This document shows, in pieces, positions 53,436 through 64,000 of a stretch of DNA of 64,000 nt. Each line of letters opens with the position of its first letter. Position 1 is the stretch's first letter. The position numbers and the translations under genes are program-made. This DNA is from Solenopsis invicta (Eukaryota; Arthropoda; Insecta; Hymenoptera; Formicidae). A model generated the notes under the pieces. That model did no database searches and was not told the DNA's origin. It was given only the letters and a program-made list of their open reading frames with translations. Where the stretch lies: assembly GCF_016802725.1 (NCBI RefSeq), contig NC_052669.1:15294270-15358269 (forward strand), written 5' to 3'.

Positions 53436-53817
53436 CAGGGTGATTCAGAACGACCCATGTGTCCCTGTAAAGACGTGTTCTTGGATAAATTCTGAGACGA
53501 TTTTTCCTGTACGAAAATTTTGTCCGACGCTTACTTTTTGAATAATAAGAAGATAAAGTTAGCAAATCACGGGCCGTGTACACATGGTAGACAAAGGCGG
53601 CGCAACTCACCGTCCGACGCGGGCGCTTACCCGTATCGGACGGTGAGTTGCGCCGCCTTTGTCTACCATGTGTACACGGCCCGTGATTTGCTAACTTTAT
53701 CTTCTTATTATTCAAAAAGTAAGCGTCGGACAAAATTTTCGTACAGGAAAAATCGTCTCAGAATTTATCCAAGAACACGTCTTTACAGGGACACATGGGT
53801 CATTCTGAATCACCCTG
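53436..53817. mobile_element. 382 bp near-perfect palindromic MITE
   Basis: TA-flanked, ends CAGGGTGATTCAGAA. The two ~178 bp arms differ at one position (GACC/AATGACC region near the ends) around a ~20 bp spacer. Because of the palindrome the same peptide is read on both strands; it is not a gene. A degenerate relative lies at 1505-1645. Confidence 0.95.
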
Positions 53818-53829
53818 TATATGTCTGTA

Positions 53830-54124
53830 TATACACAGATACATACAGGGTATTCTATTGTTTTTTTATTTTCTTTTTTTATCTTTTTTTATTTTTTTAT
53901 ATTTTTTATATATTTTTATTATATTATATTATATTTTTTTTTATGTTTATAAATCTTTTTCTGATTTTTCTGATTCATCCAATTATAAATTGAATGAAAA
54001 AACATTGTCTTCATGAAGCCCTGGTTTATTAATTCTATCTTGGAATCTCGCGTAACTAAAAAACCAAATTATCATAGTAATATGTGAGCAACATGCGAAT
54101 ATATGATATGGTCATTTAAAAACC
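53830..54124. other. T-rich low-complexity interval
   Basis: A long T-rich stretch (53865-53945) and AT-rich DNA. The hydrophobic Phe/Tyr/Ile frames here are compositional artefacts. Confidence 0.6.
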
Positions 54125-54539
54125 CATTTTCAAAGAAATTCATAAAAAAAGGTCTTTTCAAAATTACTATTAGAAAACATGTATCGCAAAACTAGGTTTT
54201 TGTGTAGAAATATCGTATTTTCATAAAGTTCCCTGCATTTTGGACAATTTTAAATTTTATATTCAAATTCAGCAGACCCAAAAACATAAAAATATACTAA
54301 ATTCACAGGTTCCCCGTTATGGGCAAATTTCGGCCCTAAAGTGCCATCGTTCTTTACATTTGTCTGACCCAAAAGATGACTGTTTCGAGACTATGTTGTT
54401 ATTGTTGATTTTAACTCTCAACTGACACACTGGGTCTGGTATATCCGGGTTATTTACAAAAATGCTTGGCATATATAAACGGTAAGGGTTAGGAGAACAA
54501 AAATCGGGGAATATTACTCTCAATATCTCCACTACTGAT

Positions 54540-55560
54540 TCCCCATAATAGCAGTTTCTGAGATTCGACTGAAAATTTTATACAGTTGTGTTTTTTTAAG
54601 TTATGGGTACACTACACCCAATATGTCAGAAATATATGTATTGTCAAAAAAAATTAAATTTATTTTTAACAAGCGAAAATAAGTTGATTAATAACATTTT
54701 CTATAATTTTTTACTTTATTTTTATACTCTGATCAACGAGAGACTGGTTCTGCGTTTTAATAAAAAATCTCACAATTTTACCGAAGCTAGAAAAATGCGT
54801 AGATAGCCTATACAATATTTTTATGGAATGTTAGACTAAGCTAGCGGTAATTCATTTTAAATTACTATTTACTAAGAGATAACCCAGAAAAGTTGGTTCG
54901 TCGTATAAGTTCTATACGCGTAAGGCTGTGCACGGCACGAGTTCGTACATGATCGAACAAGTCCAGCTCACGCACGGGCACATACACTCTTGCGTTCACA
55001 CACACACGCGCGCATCGATGCCCTACCATCCCGCCACTGGGACTCGCGGAGGGACCCGCCGCTCGCTATTCGTGGATGACCAAGCGGTGGGGAGACGTGA
55101 ACCACGGAAGAGTATATATTTGGCTGCTCGAGTGATCCAGCAATCAATCGATTTCTCACGTTGGAGACAAGATCATCATTCCATGCATAGCAATATGAAT
55201 TATCATCATTCCGTACATAGCAATACAAATCATTAATTGTGCAACAACTCGACAGCGTATAAAAGTATCAACGAAATTCAGTGTATCGCAATGTCTGTAC
55301 GACTTAGGGCTATGGCTCCAAGGCATTGTCGTGGATTGCAAGAAAGCATCGCAATAAAGATCTCACATACGAAACCACAGTGTGACGACAATTCATCACC
55401 CTGACCATACAAAAGTATAAAGATTACATATGAGAGCTAATTACAGCTCTCATCAAGCCATTTCTAACGCATCGTCTTGCTTTTTCAATGTTGCGAACGA
55501 TATTGCGTACACAAATCGAAAGTTTTATAGACTACACAGTTTTATAGACTAAAGTACACA
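54540..55560. other. No gene recognised
   Basis: 54540-54880 is AT-rich. 54900-55440 is more mixed, with TATA-like GTATATATTTGG (about 55112) and GCGTATAAAAGTATC (about 55256) and a CATCATTCCATGCATAGCAATA near-duplicate (55175 and 55205). It could be regulatory or LTR-like DNA, unresolved. Confidence 0.35.
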
Positions 55561-55570
55561 GACATTCCTG

Positions 55571-55741
55571 AAAATTAAGATCCTGCCAATTTGTTGGCAG
55601 ACAATAAAATGGCTAAGCCAAAAAGATGTTCATTATGTCCATCTACTGTTGATCGAAAAACAATGCATAAATGTTTAAAATGTGACAAACCGATGTGTAA
55701 GCATCATACAGCAAAAATTTGTTGCAAATGTTCCATGTAAT
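55571..55741 (+). pseudogene. piggyBac-type transposase C-terminal cysteine domain remnant
   Basis: The frame around KMAKPKRCSLCPST, RKTMHKCLKCDKPMC, KHHTAKICCKC ends at the TAA after CSM. The Cys/His spacing is that of the zinc-binding tail of piggyBac transposases. Upstream codons (DPANLLADNKMAKPKRC) fit the preceding linker, but no catalytic domain is visible. A 44-codon Met-to-stop frame remains open (55610-55741). Probably a 5'-deleted piggyBac copy. Confidence 0.6.
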
Positions 55742-56385
55742 AAATAATAACCCAATAAAATGTATCTGTATATTGTATATATTTTACGTTTTTTCAAGTT
55801 TTATAATTGAAAGCAAATGGTTCATTCTATCAACTCATCTTTTTTTGTTGAAAAAAATTTCATAACTTCACTTTACAGAATAAATGTACTTTTTGAGAAA
55901 AATTGAAATGACAATATTTTTCTTAAAGTACATTCTATTACCTTTCAAAATCCGTTGGAAAAATCTCTCTAATTATTATCTTTTTGAAACTACAAATTTA
56001 TTTTAAAAAAAACTGTTTTTTTGCGAGTACATTTCTATCTCTCCTGAATATTTCAAATATATTCAATTTCTCGATTCTCGCGCCCTTCTCATTCTTGACC
56101 TTTTGGCGTATCGATTAAAAAAAATTGTTTACATTCTATGCTTTAGTTACCGAGATATACGCAATTGAAAATGGTTCGTTGACATACATACACTGTGGCA
56201 AAATATCAAATCCAATATAATGTATCAGCTGAGGGTTAAGCAAGAAGTTTTGTATACAAGCTAACATAAGGTCTACACCAACAAAAAAGAACAATAACAA
56301 TAACTGTTTTACTCGGAGACAGTAGGTATATTGATTTACAAAAACATTTATTTTGACATTCTTAAAACAGTCAATATATTTTTAT
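55742..56385. other. AT-rich interval, nothing recognised
   Basis: No coding signal. A short inverted pair around AAAGTACATT (55890 and 55925) is the only structure seen. Confidence 0.5.
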
Positions 56386-56389
56386 TGTA

Positions 56390-56810
56390 AATATATTTTT
56401 TTTGTGTTCATGAGAAATAATTGAATTAATAATAGAAAGGTATTTTTACGTTCCTTAATTTTTTTTTTATAACATTTTATATTAAGTAATGAAAAACGGT
56501 TTAAAAATTATATATGACAATTGAAAAATATGAGATTTAAAAAAAAAGCTCATTGGTGGAGATCATATCCGAGATCCCAAGCGTATTAGTCGATGTTCTA
56601 ACGCCCTACGCTACGTTGCTTATTTAATAGTTGAATAGACAATTGTTCTTCTATAACGGTACTATAGATGCTGGAAATATTTAATCGTTATTTTCTCGAG
56701 AATGCCTAAGTTTCGCAACAAACGTCTTTACTACAGTAAATGTGTGAGTGACTACACACTCATAAAATTTTATTAAAATTGGTGATATACTTCTCAAAGG
56801 TTCCCGTTGT
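56390..56810 (-). repeat. tRNA-like interspersed repeat (family B), copy 2
   Basis: Reverse-complement partner of 31861-32250. It keeps GAGATCCCAAGCGTA, TCTAACGCCCTACGCTACGT, TAGATGCTGGAAATATTTAA and the AT-rich part. The B-box region is more decayed here (GGATCTCGGATATGATCTCC on the minus strand). Confidence 0.75.
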
Positions 56811-57339
56811 CAGTTTGTTTACCTGTAACTTTATGCATTTATTTCACGAAATAGCACGTTGAATACGCAGATGTAGCATCAAAGGAGAAAAATTGCTTTA
56901 GAAAAAAAGCACTTTCAAAGAGCTTACGAAAAAAATGTTCAATAAATCACATAACAGTGGAATTGCTGCAAGAAGCATTAAGGAATTTAATAAAAAAAAT
57001 CTGAATTTGAGGAAGGCATTTTCCAAGAAAATGTTTTTATGTGATAAATGGTCCTATTCTTAGGGTGCATCCCGATGAAGAAAGAAATAACTGAACGGAA
57101 CAATCATGGAAAAGAGGTGTGGTGGGAAATTAATAACTTTGATTAGATTTAATTTCGTTTTAATACTGCACTTTTTGATGAGTAGGTTTTCGTTGCACGG
57201 AATTCTTACGGAATAAAATAATTCTTGGTAAATATGCAGAAAAAGTTAGACCTTACAGATTTCATTGGTATATATTATGTTATAGAGGTGAGGATACTGA
57301 TTAATTTTTTTTTTATAAAATAATTGTGGATCTCGTATA

Positions 57340-58207
57340 GGGTAAGTGCACCTATTATCGTGGCCTGCCCTACTACCGTGGTTTTTGGAAAATAGATGAT
57401 AGCTCTTTAAAAAAAGAGTACCTATAGAAAAAAATTATTTCACATTTAATCTAATCGAAAGTAAAATAAATTAAAATCAAATAAATATGGAAATATTAAT
57501 ACATTTAATAAGTAAATCAAATTTACTCACGAAATTAGGTGCAATGCGCATGTTGTTGGTACTCGTATTACCGCGGTATTCACGTTTCAGTGAAAATGCA
57601 AATAACTTGACACATAAGTATTTAGTTCACTATCATTCTATCATTTTTTTACGCTACGCGCGTGATACACAGTTTTTGATATTATAAATTACAAATTTAC
57701 TTGATATACACATAATTCTTGATAACTGTCAAAACGCGATCTCCACGATGACAGTAGCTCGTGAAGTAAGCACAGCATGAAAACTAATCAGCATTACGAA
57801 ATACATTGGCTACGTTCCGTTTCACGCATAATGCACATGGCACATCATTTTATCCTCGTAATTCCCTAAATGTTAAACAAGGACGAAATGATCATGCGCA
57901 TCATACGTGAAACGGAACGTAGCCATTTTTTTCATCAACGGTATTTGGGACACGGTAATTGGTAAATCCGTGAAAACGGGTACACGATAATTTGTACATG
58001 ACCACGGTGACAAGCGCATTCCGTTTTTATTAATTTTAATATTACTAAAATTGCATTTTGTTAATAAAAGATGGATTTATATATTCTTTTAGTTTTTTTA
58101 TAAACGTTAAGAAAAAAAAGTTTAAACTTTTCATTTATTTATTTTTTTTTAAGATGCATTGAAGTTGGGATTTTCAGAAAACGCCACGATGATAGGTGCA
58201 CTTACCC
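57340..58207. mobile_element. 868 bp TIR element with TA duplication
   Basis: Ends GGGTAAGTGCACCTATTATC and its complement with minor change, flanked by TA (57338-57339, 58208-58209). A nested palindrome is at 57807-57925. The 57487-57687 frame has no known motif. Non-autonomous, Tc1/mariner-type target. Confidence 0.85.
57807..57925. repeat. Nested palindrome
   Basis: TGGCTACGTTCCGTTTCACG is inverted at the other end; inner arms include GCGCAT and CATTT segments. It lies within the 57340-58207 element. Confidence 0.75.
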
Positions 58208-58805
58208 TAGTTTTCGAGATACTACCATATTGAATATTACCATGATGAATGTGTAATATTTTATGTAGCAATATTTCTGCGTTATAATTTAGAAATAATT
58301 GTGAATTTTTGTAAACATTTATTTAGATTAATTATATTTCTAAATGTTTTACATATAACAAGCTAAAAATATTTTTCTTAAGTTTTGAATAATTTCTTTT
58401 TGCAAAATTTAATTTTGCAAATATATCATTAACTATAAGATGATTTGTTTTATTGTTATAGTTTTACCAAAATACTACTTTGAAATTAATTGAACAAACA
58501 ATTATAAACATTTTATAAAAGGTCAATACTTTTACAATTTTTTTAAAATATACCTGCATAATTGGTGATTACAATTTTTATGTAAGATTTTGTTAGATAA
58601 TTTAATAAATGTTGTTTTATTGGAGACAATAATATAGCAGTGCAATTTACAATATTATAATTTTTCTGCAATGTAAGTTTCTATGCTGTAAGAAATATAC
58701 TTAATTTTCTAAAATGCTAATAGTATGCAGAAAACAAAATGAAACTTGTTAAATTTTTATCTATATTACATGTTACTTATATGAAATGAAAACATAGAAT
58801 ATTGT

Positions 58806-58828
58806 GCATGCGTGCGTGCGTGCGTGTG

Positions 58829-58880
<52 letters not shown>

Positions 58881-58979
58881 GGTGCGGCTGCAGCTGCGCG
58901 TGCGCGAGTGCATGTGCGAGTGCGAGTGCGAGTGCGTGTGCGTGTGCGTGTGCGTGTGCGTGCGTGCGTGCGTGCGTGC

Positions 58980-59035
<56 letters not shown>
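58806..59035. repeat. Compound (GTGC)n/(TG)n microsatellite
   Basis: About 60 bp of GTGC units, a mixed GTGCGA/GTGTGC part, more GTGC, then (TG)n to 59035. Cys/Val/Arg- and His/Thr-rich frames on both strands are repeat artefacts. Confidence 0.95.
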
Positions 59036-59036
<1 letters not shown>

Positions 59037-59039
<3 letters not shown>

Positions 59040-59115
59040 CAGCATCCCCGCCACTTGATCCCGAGTATCTCGGTTCAAACCACGCGAGGCATGGCTGCGG
59101 ACAGTACAGGAAAAG
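59037..59115. repeat. Fragment related to the solo LTR at 26.4-27.6 kb
   Basis: GGCAGCATCCCCGCCACT, GATC(C/T)CG(A/G)GT, CCACGCG and GG(C/T)TGCGGAC occur in the same order near 27341-27412. About 80 bp matches with small gaps. Confidence 0.6.
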
Positions 59116-59455
59116 TACAGGAACAGCAAAATATTTTGAAAACTAAACATTTTAGGAAAGTGTTTCAAATACAGGTTGTAGGGTTTCAAAAGATTTATTT
59201 ACCAATATTGTCAGTTTGACCCTGTATGGCGTCGCCAAGGACAGATCAAAATTACATTAACTTTTTTAAATGAAACACTCTATTTTTGATTCCCGAATTT
59301 AATAGCTGGTGTCAAGATCTTTTGAAAACCTTACAAGAAAGTTTATTTTTGTTGAATACTTTCCGAATTGTGAAGCTTGAAAGCTACAGTATACTGTAAC
59401 TTTTAAGCGTGATAACTCGGAAAGTACTTAATGAAAAATAACTTCTGATTGAAAT
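59108..59455 (-). repeat. Interspersed repeat family A, copy 2 (uninterrupted)
   Basis: Reverse complement of 4790-4857 plus 6368-6621 plus 7844-7880 in one continuous piece. It shows the pre-insertion state for both elements in copy 1. Confidence 0.7.
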
Positions 59456-59589
59456 TTATAGGATTATAATGGTATCACACAATCTACACATAACATCAAA
59501 AATGCCCATTTTGCCATTCCTGAGGGGAGAGCGAGGAATTGGGGAGGGCGAAAAAATCTTAAATGCAATGTGGGATCGTGTGAAATCAA

Positions 59590-59893
59590 TGTAGGATAAT
59601 TTTCGATAGTATCGAGGGCTAATGATCGAACACTCACGCTATTTAACTGGCCGAGAAAATAAGAGCTATTTATTAAGAGACAGTTTCACGGCTAACGACT
59701 CGCCAGGACGAGACTCTAACCGCACGTACACATTGCGAAAAACACCTGCACGGATCACGGTTGATCTTGATCTATCTTGCGTTCGCAAGCTCGCCGGTAT
59801 CGCCACGCGGACCTCTCGCTACCAGCGCCGCGGTGACTAGAAATTACAGTCTTTACAGAACGCGCCAGGGCCGTGCTAATTACAGGCCCTACA
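59590..59893 (-). repeat. Gypsy 3' LTR
   Basis: TGTAGGATAATTTTCG to CAGGCCCTACA, with inverted ends TGTAGG/CCTACA, 304 bp. The minus-strand purine run AGGAGGGCCGAG immediately upstream (59894-59905) is the PPT. Confidence 0.8.
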
Positions 59894-59905
59894 CTCGGCC
59901 CTCCT

Positions 59906-60985
59906 GTTCGAACATTCGTCCCGAGTGTTCTCGTCGATATCCTCGTCCTCCGACGAATCATGGTTGACCCACAGCTTCATAAAATCTGCCGACGTTGACG
60001 TTCGCTGAGGACCTTCTCCCTCACCGATCTTTTGCACTAAATACCGCTGATTGCGAAGAACACGTATGATCTCGTAAGGACCAAGATATTTATGAGCGAC
60101 TTTCAAACCTGGACCCTGCTGAGTGCGCCTAATGGCAACTAAATCCCCCTCGCGATGGATCACAGCTTTACGTTTCTTCTTATCGAAAGTTCGCCTATTC
60201 TCTTGTTGAACCTTTAGTATATTCTCGTTGGCCTGAGCTCTCAACTCGTCTCTATTTTCCTTGAACGACGCTATCCATTCCTTCTCGAGCCAATCTCGAA
60301 TGTTCGGACGATCCTTAAGTCGTGGATGCGTTGCAAATAAAAGATGGAATGGTGATATGCCGATACTACGATGGATAGTCGAATTCAGGCATTGCTGGGC
60401 GATTTCCAAATATTTAAACTATTCGCCCGGCCTCGGGACAGCTAACTTAGTTAAAAGCGGTAGAAGCGTTCGATTGAGGCGCTCAACCTGGCCATTCGCT
60501 CTGGGAACTCCCGTCACAATCAAAGAATGTTCGATGCCTTCCTCGTGGCAATAGTCCTTGAAATCCCTCGAAGTAAATGCAGTTCCTCTATCTGAGACAA
60601 TTCGCCGGGGGTTACAGAAAATAGCCGCCTGCTTCTTCAGGCGTACCAAGACCTCGGCGGTACTCGTGGACTTAGCAGCGTAAAGCCACGTTAATTTGTA
60701 GAAAACGTCGACCACAGCAAATATGTATTGATAAGATTTCTTCGTGGAGGGCAACGGCCCGAGATGGTCGACATGAAACGTGTCCAACGGAACGCTTCCT
60801 TTCTCAATTGGTTGCAACAGGCACTCCTGCCTTCCATGCTTTCGTTCGACCAAGATGCATGCGATACAGTTTCGCACCACTTTCTCCACACGTTGTCGCA
60901 GGTTTGGCATTCAATAATCAGTACGTACAAGGTCCTCAGTTTTTCTCACAGAAAAATGTCCTCGCTCGTGAGCCCACCGTATGAT
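59906..60985 (-). pseudogene. Gypsy integrase
   Basis: The zinc part includes HERGHFSVRK and CIACILVERK (60985-60840, with two stops). The core is DTFHVDHLGPLPSTKK (Asp), RIVSDRGTAFTSRDF (Asp) and GVPRANGQVERLNRTLLP (Glu). After a stop at about 60418 the C-terminal part continues CLNSTIHRSIGISPFHLLFA and a chromatin-side domain with GPYEIIRVLRNQRYLVQ. Confidence 0.9.
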
Positions 60986-62500
60986 TTATGTCTGCATCTT
61001 TCTTGGCACTACAAGTTGAACATCTCCTCCTGAATCCCTGTAGAGTAGATTGCCTCTCACCAAGTAATCTCGTGTTTTGTTCTGCGCCACCAGCTCTCGA
61101 AGCTTTACCACGCTGTTGTCCTCCTCTTGAGCTCTTCGTAGACGGGCTGTTAATCCGGCCTCCGATTCATCAATTACCAAACACACTGGAAGAGGGTTGC
61201 GACTGAGCGCATCCACGTGCGCCATATTTTTCCCAGGACGGTGTTCTATACGATAACTGAATTCCTCTAACAATAAGGCCCATCGCGCGACGCGTATACA
61301 AAGATCTTTCTTACTCATTGTGAGCATAAATGCGCGACAGTCAGTGACAATTGCAAACGTAATACCGAGCAAATAAACGCGAAACTTTTTGAGTGCCTTC
61401 ACTATTGCCAAAACTTCTAATTCGTAGCTGCTATACTTTGACTCAGCGGGAGTCGTTTTACCGCTAGAGTAATAAACAGGATGGAAACGTTGATCCTCAC
61501 TATTCCGCTGTAACAGTATCGCACCGTACCCTAACGCAGAAGCGTCCGTATGCAGTTCCGTTTCGGCTTCAACTCGGTACAAATTTAATATCGGCTTTTC
61601 GCTCAACATGATTTTGAGTCGCATAAACGCATCTTTTTCTTCCACTCCAAAACAAAATTTATTATCAGCGCGCAAGAGATTTGACAAAGGCCGCGCAATT
61701 GAGGAATACCCAGGGATAAACTTACGGAAATATCCACTCAATCCGAGGAAACTTTGTACTTGTTTTACATTCGCAGGTTCCGGAAATCTTCGAACTGCTT
61801 CGGTTTTACGGTCTGAAGAACAAATACGACTACCATCACATGACCCAAAAATTCTACGGAGGTCTGCAACAAACAGCACTTCCTCCAATTAATTGCCAAA
61901 CCCGCCTCGCTCGCTGCCATCAACACCCTCTTCAGATTCCTTATGCCACCCTCAATATCGTCAGATGGAACAATCAGATCATCCATATAAACCAAAACTG
62001 CTTTGTCTCGAATGAGATCTCTAAATACAGTATTAACGAATCTTTGGAACACCGCTGGCGAGTTACACAGACCAAAAGGTGCGCGCAAAAACTCATAATG
62101 ACCGTCGGGCACGATGAAGGCTGTATATTTCCGACTAGACTGATCCATTCGAACATGAAAGAATCTGTTGATTAAATCAAGAGTACTAAAAATAAGCGCG
62201 CCCTGCAACATATCGAGGTGGTCCTCGATCAATGACAGTGGGTGCCTGTCCTTAATGATTTTCTTATTTATTAAGCGATAATCCACGCACAGTCTAAATA
62301 AACCGTCTCTTTTCCGAACCAGTACCACCGAGCTTGCATAATCAGGCGTAGATGGCTGAACAATTCCCTCGTCAATCTATTGATCAATCTGCGCATTGAC
62401 TTTCGCTCTCTCGAACGCCGCTAATCGTCTCGCGGACTGACAGACGGGCTCCTCATCTTTAAGTACGAGTTTCATTCGTACTTTCGGTTCACAAGTTTTA
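60986..62500 (-). pseudogene. Gypsy reverse transcriptase and RNase H
   Basis: The RT frame (62328-61765) reads VLVRKRDGLFRLCVDYR, FSTLDLINRFFHVRM, PFGLCNSPAVFQRFVN, VLVYMDDLIVPS (catalytic YMDD). A frameshift near 61830 leads to the frame at 61888-60986 with VQSFLGLSGYFRKFIPGYS, RNase H LHTDASALGYGAILLQ, KYSSYELEVLAIVKAL, FAIVTDCRAF and HRPGKNMAHVDALSR. All four RNase H acidic positions are present. Confidence 0.92.
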
Positions 62501-62538
62501 CTCGGCTTATAATTATTCACTAATTTTTTTATCGCTAA

Positions 62539-63273
62539 TCACTGTTCAAAATCTTTGATGTGCGCAATATCTACAAAATCCGCCTCACACGCTTCGCTCT
62601 GAGTCACATCTATTTTAAGTATCTCCGGTACATTCTCGCGTTCCTCGACATCTACTACTTCCGATGCAACACTAGAGCTTTCGACAACACAAGCGTTTCT
62701 TACGATGCCAGCATTCTCGAAAACATCAACGCTCTCCGTGTCTTTGCGCGTCCCCTGCAACAACGGACGGACAGTCACTCTGCCACCCCTGATATTTATA
62801 TCAGTTAGATCTAGGAAATTCGTTCCCAACAATAATTTATGTCGTAACAAGGTATCCGACACCACATGTATGCGAACAGGATACAAATATTCATCTACTT
62901 TAAGTGTGGAAGCTTGGAACTCCCCCAACGTCGCGTTGTTGCTCGAACCCACGCCATCGAACAATAGTTTACTAGGCTGCAATCGCGGGAGACCTAGTCC
63001 GATATATTCGTCCGCTCGAATCATAGTAATATCGCTTCCCGAATCTATCAATGCCTCCATCTCGCGATCATTAACCGAAACACTTTTAAGATATTTACGA
63101 CGCGAAACTCCCGATACCGCGCAACTCTCTTTCGTTTTCTTTACACATTTCGACGCGATGTGTCCACGCTCTCCGCATTGAAAACACTTGACACCTTGGT
63201 CTTTGGTTGGACATTTTGCGCTAATATGGTTGCGATCACCGCAAATAAAACAATGCGTGACTTTATCCGGCAA
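62539..63273 (-). pseudogene. Gypsy nucleocapsid and protease
   Basis: Two CCHC knuckles, CFICGDRNHISAKC and CFQCGERGHIASKC, are followed near residue 75 by EALIDSGSDITMI, an aspartic protease with DSG active site, then HKLLLGTNFLDLTDINI (the LG..FL flap and end motif). A long linker follows. It is open for 244 codons. Confidence 0.92.
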
Positions 63274-63342
63274 TTTCTTGCTCTCACCACTACCAGCTGC
63301 TTCCTTTCGATCGCCTCTGCTCCGATCGCCTAACCGCTTATC

Positions 63343-64000
63343 CTACCCTGACTTCGCTGTGCCGAAGACACCTCGGTCTCGAAGGCTTATTCTCTCGAAC
63401 ACCTCCAAGAGTCCATCCGCTCTCACAAATCGCTGAATACGTGCCTGGTCTCGCAATATCACGTCTGGGATGCCCTCAATCACGTGTTCAAGCATCTCGC
63501 TGTTGTCAATCGGCACCCGATTGCCCAAGATGATTTTTTTCATGATAATATTCATGGAAAGTCTCATCTTTCTTCCACACTCGTTCTTCGAACTTCCTAC
63601 GCGTCAACAATCTGCTCTGTCGAGGGAAAAACACAGCTCTCAACTCGTCCAGCAAACAATCGAAGGTCATCACAATGTGTTCTGACTTTGAGTGTAACCA
63701 CTCGAGCGCCTTCTCCCTGAGTCGCATACCGATGAGTATCCTAGCGGCATCATCTTGTAGCTTGTAGGTCGTCTTAAGCAACCTCAACTGTTTTTCCCAT
63801 ACCTCGTACGCACTGGATTTACCATCGAAGATACCCAGCAAGTCTGCTACTGCTGTTATTGTCGTTCGCGTTGGTCCAACCTGCGTCAGAATGTCAGGGC
63901 CATCGCTGTTTACCGTCGTCGCACTCGATCGTCCGCTCTGGGCCGACTCATCATGGCCACCGCTGCTCACCGTCACCGTTCCTGCTTGCTCGATTTGGGC
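63343..64000 (-). pseudogene. Gypsy gag, partial, frameshifted
   Basis: From the right edge the frame includes LLGIFDGKSSAYEVWEKQLR, ILIGMRLREKALEWLHSK and RKFEERVWKKDETFHEYYHE, the capsid part of gypsy Gag. A shift near 63545 passes to ILGNRVPIDNSEMLEHVIEG and PDVILRDQARIQRF, which ends at a stop near 63343 before the knuckles. The frame remains open past 64000, so the start is outside the window. Confidence 0.85.

Larger units (their letters stand above)
51422..54420. repeat. Inverted-repeat arms around the Tc1/MITE cluster
   Basis: 51422-51660, together with the left flank of Bel/Pao (about 45440-45490), is repeated inverted at 54125-54420. Shared blocks include GGCACTTTAGGGCCGAAATT, CAGGGAACTTTATGAAAATA and CCTAGTTTTGCGATACATG. 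The loop holds (AT)n, the Tc1 element and a palindromic MITE. The minus-strand frame at 54317-54532 overlaps the right arm and is unrecognised. Confidence 0.75.
59590..64000 (-). mobile_element. Ty3/gypsy retrotransposon, right end outside window
   Basis: 3' LTR at 59590-59893; then reading leftwards from the window edge: gag, two CCHC knuckles, protease, RT, RNase H, integrase, PPT. Several stops and frameshifts make it inactive. It is a different family from the 1.8 kb and 40.5 kb remnants (PFGLCNSPAVFQR rather than GYSEAPAEFQ). The 5' LTR would lie beyond 64000. Confidence 0.92.

Noticed and set aside
53359..53993. The same peptide start (MSDAYFLNNKKIKLANHG) on both strands
   Set aside because: A consequence of the palindromic MITE, not two genes.
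58773..59219. Cys/Val/Arg and His/Thr repeat proteins
   Set aside because: Translations of a GTGC/TG microsatellite in different frames.

Overview
The window looks like a repeat-saturated piece of an insect genome, most likely a hymenopteran and plausibly an ant. That assignment is an inference from the mix of elements (mariner, Tc1, P, piggyBac, Penelope, Bel/Pao, Ty3/gypsy, Ty1/copia, an APE-type LINE, many palindromic MITEs), the AT-rich background with long (AT)n tracts, and a single recognisable animal gene with introns. Nothing looks prokaryotic.

The only host gene I can support is part of LRRC49, a tubulin polyglutamylase complex subunit, with two exons at 28700-28851 and 28971-29609 on the + strand. 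The rest is mobile DNA in various states of decay, much of it nested.

Layout. 0-8 kb: a 1 kb foldback, a Ty3/gypsy remnant (1.77-3.98 kb) hit by two MITEs, then one old repeat split by a TA-flanked element and a TTA-flanked foldback that carries tRNA-like modules. 9-15 kb: further foldbacks, one of which (12.1-14.0 kb) has arms built from ~48 bp tandem units. 15-18 kb: a 1.9 kb GC-rich LTR-like block and an internally deleted mariner, both sitting in (AT)n. 18.4-22 kb: a P-element transposase pseudogene (THAP9-like) carrying a 5'-truncated Penelope insertion. 23.1-24.4 kb: a mariner copy with a complete transposase frame. 25.2-28.2 kb: a deleted mariner-like element, a solo LTR and a foldback. 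28.7-29.6 kb: LRRC49. 30.4-32.3 kb: LTR-like DNA with a TTAA-flanked MITE, then a tRNA-like repeat. 32.9-38.1 kb: a full-length, strikingly purine-rich LINE. 39-45.5 kb: palindromes, a gypsy pol remnant, a GACGTC-rich foldback, a copia pol remnant and an unidentified broken ORF. 45.5-51.4 kb: a Bel/Pao element with both LTRs. 51.8-53.8 kb: a broken Tc1 element and an almost perfect palindromic MITE. 54-59.5 kb: remnants, repeats and microsatellite. 59.6-64 kb: a second gypsy family that runs off the right edge.

Several insertions can be ordered in time because target-site duplications, empty-site copies and restored reading frames are visible. The main interest is this nesting record, the foldback families made of short tandem motifs, and the composition of the LINE. 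I found no convincing new defence or regulatory system.
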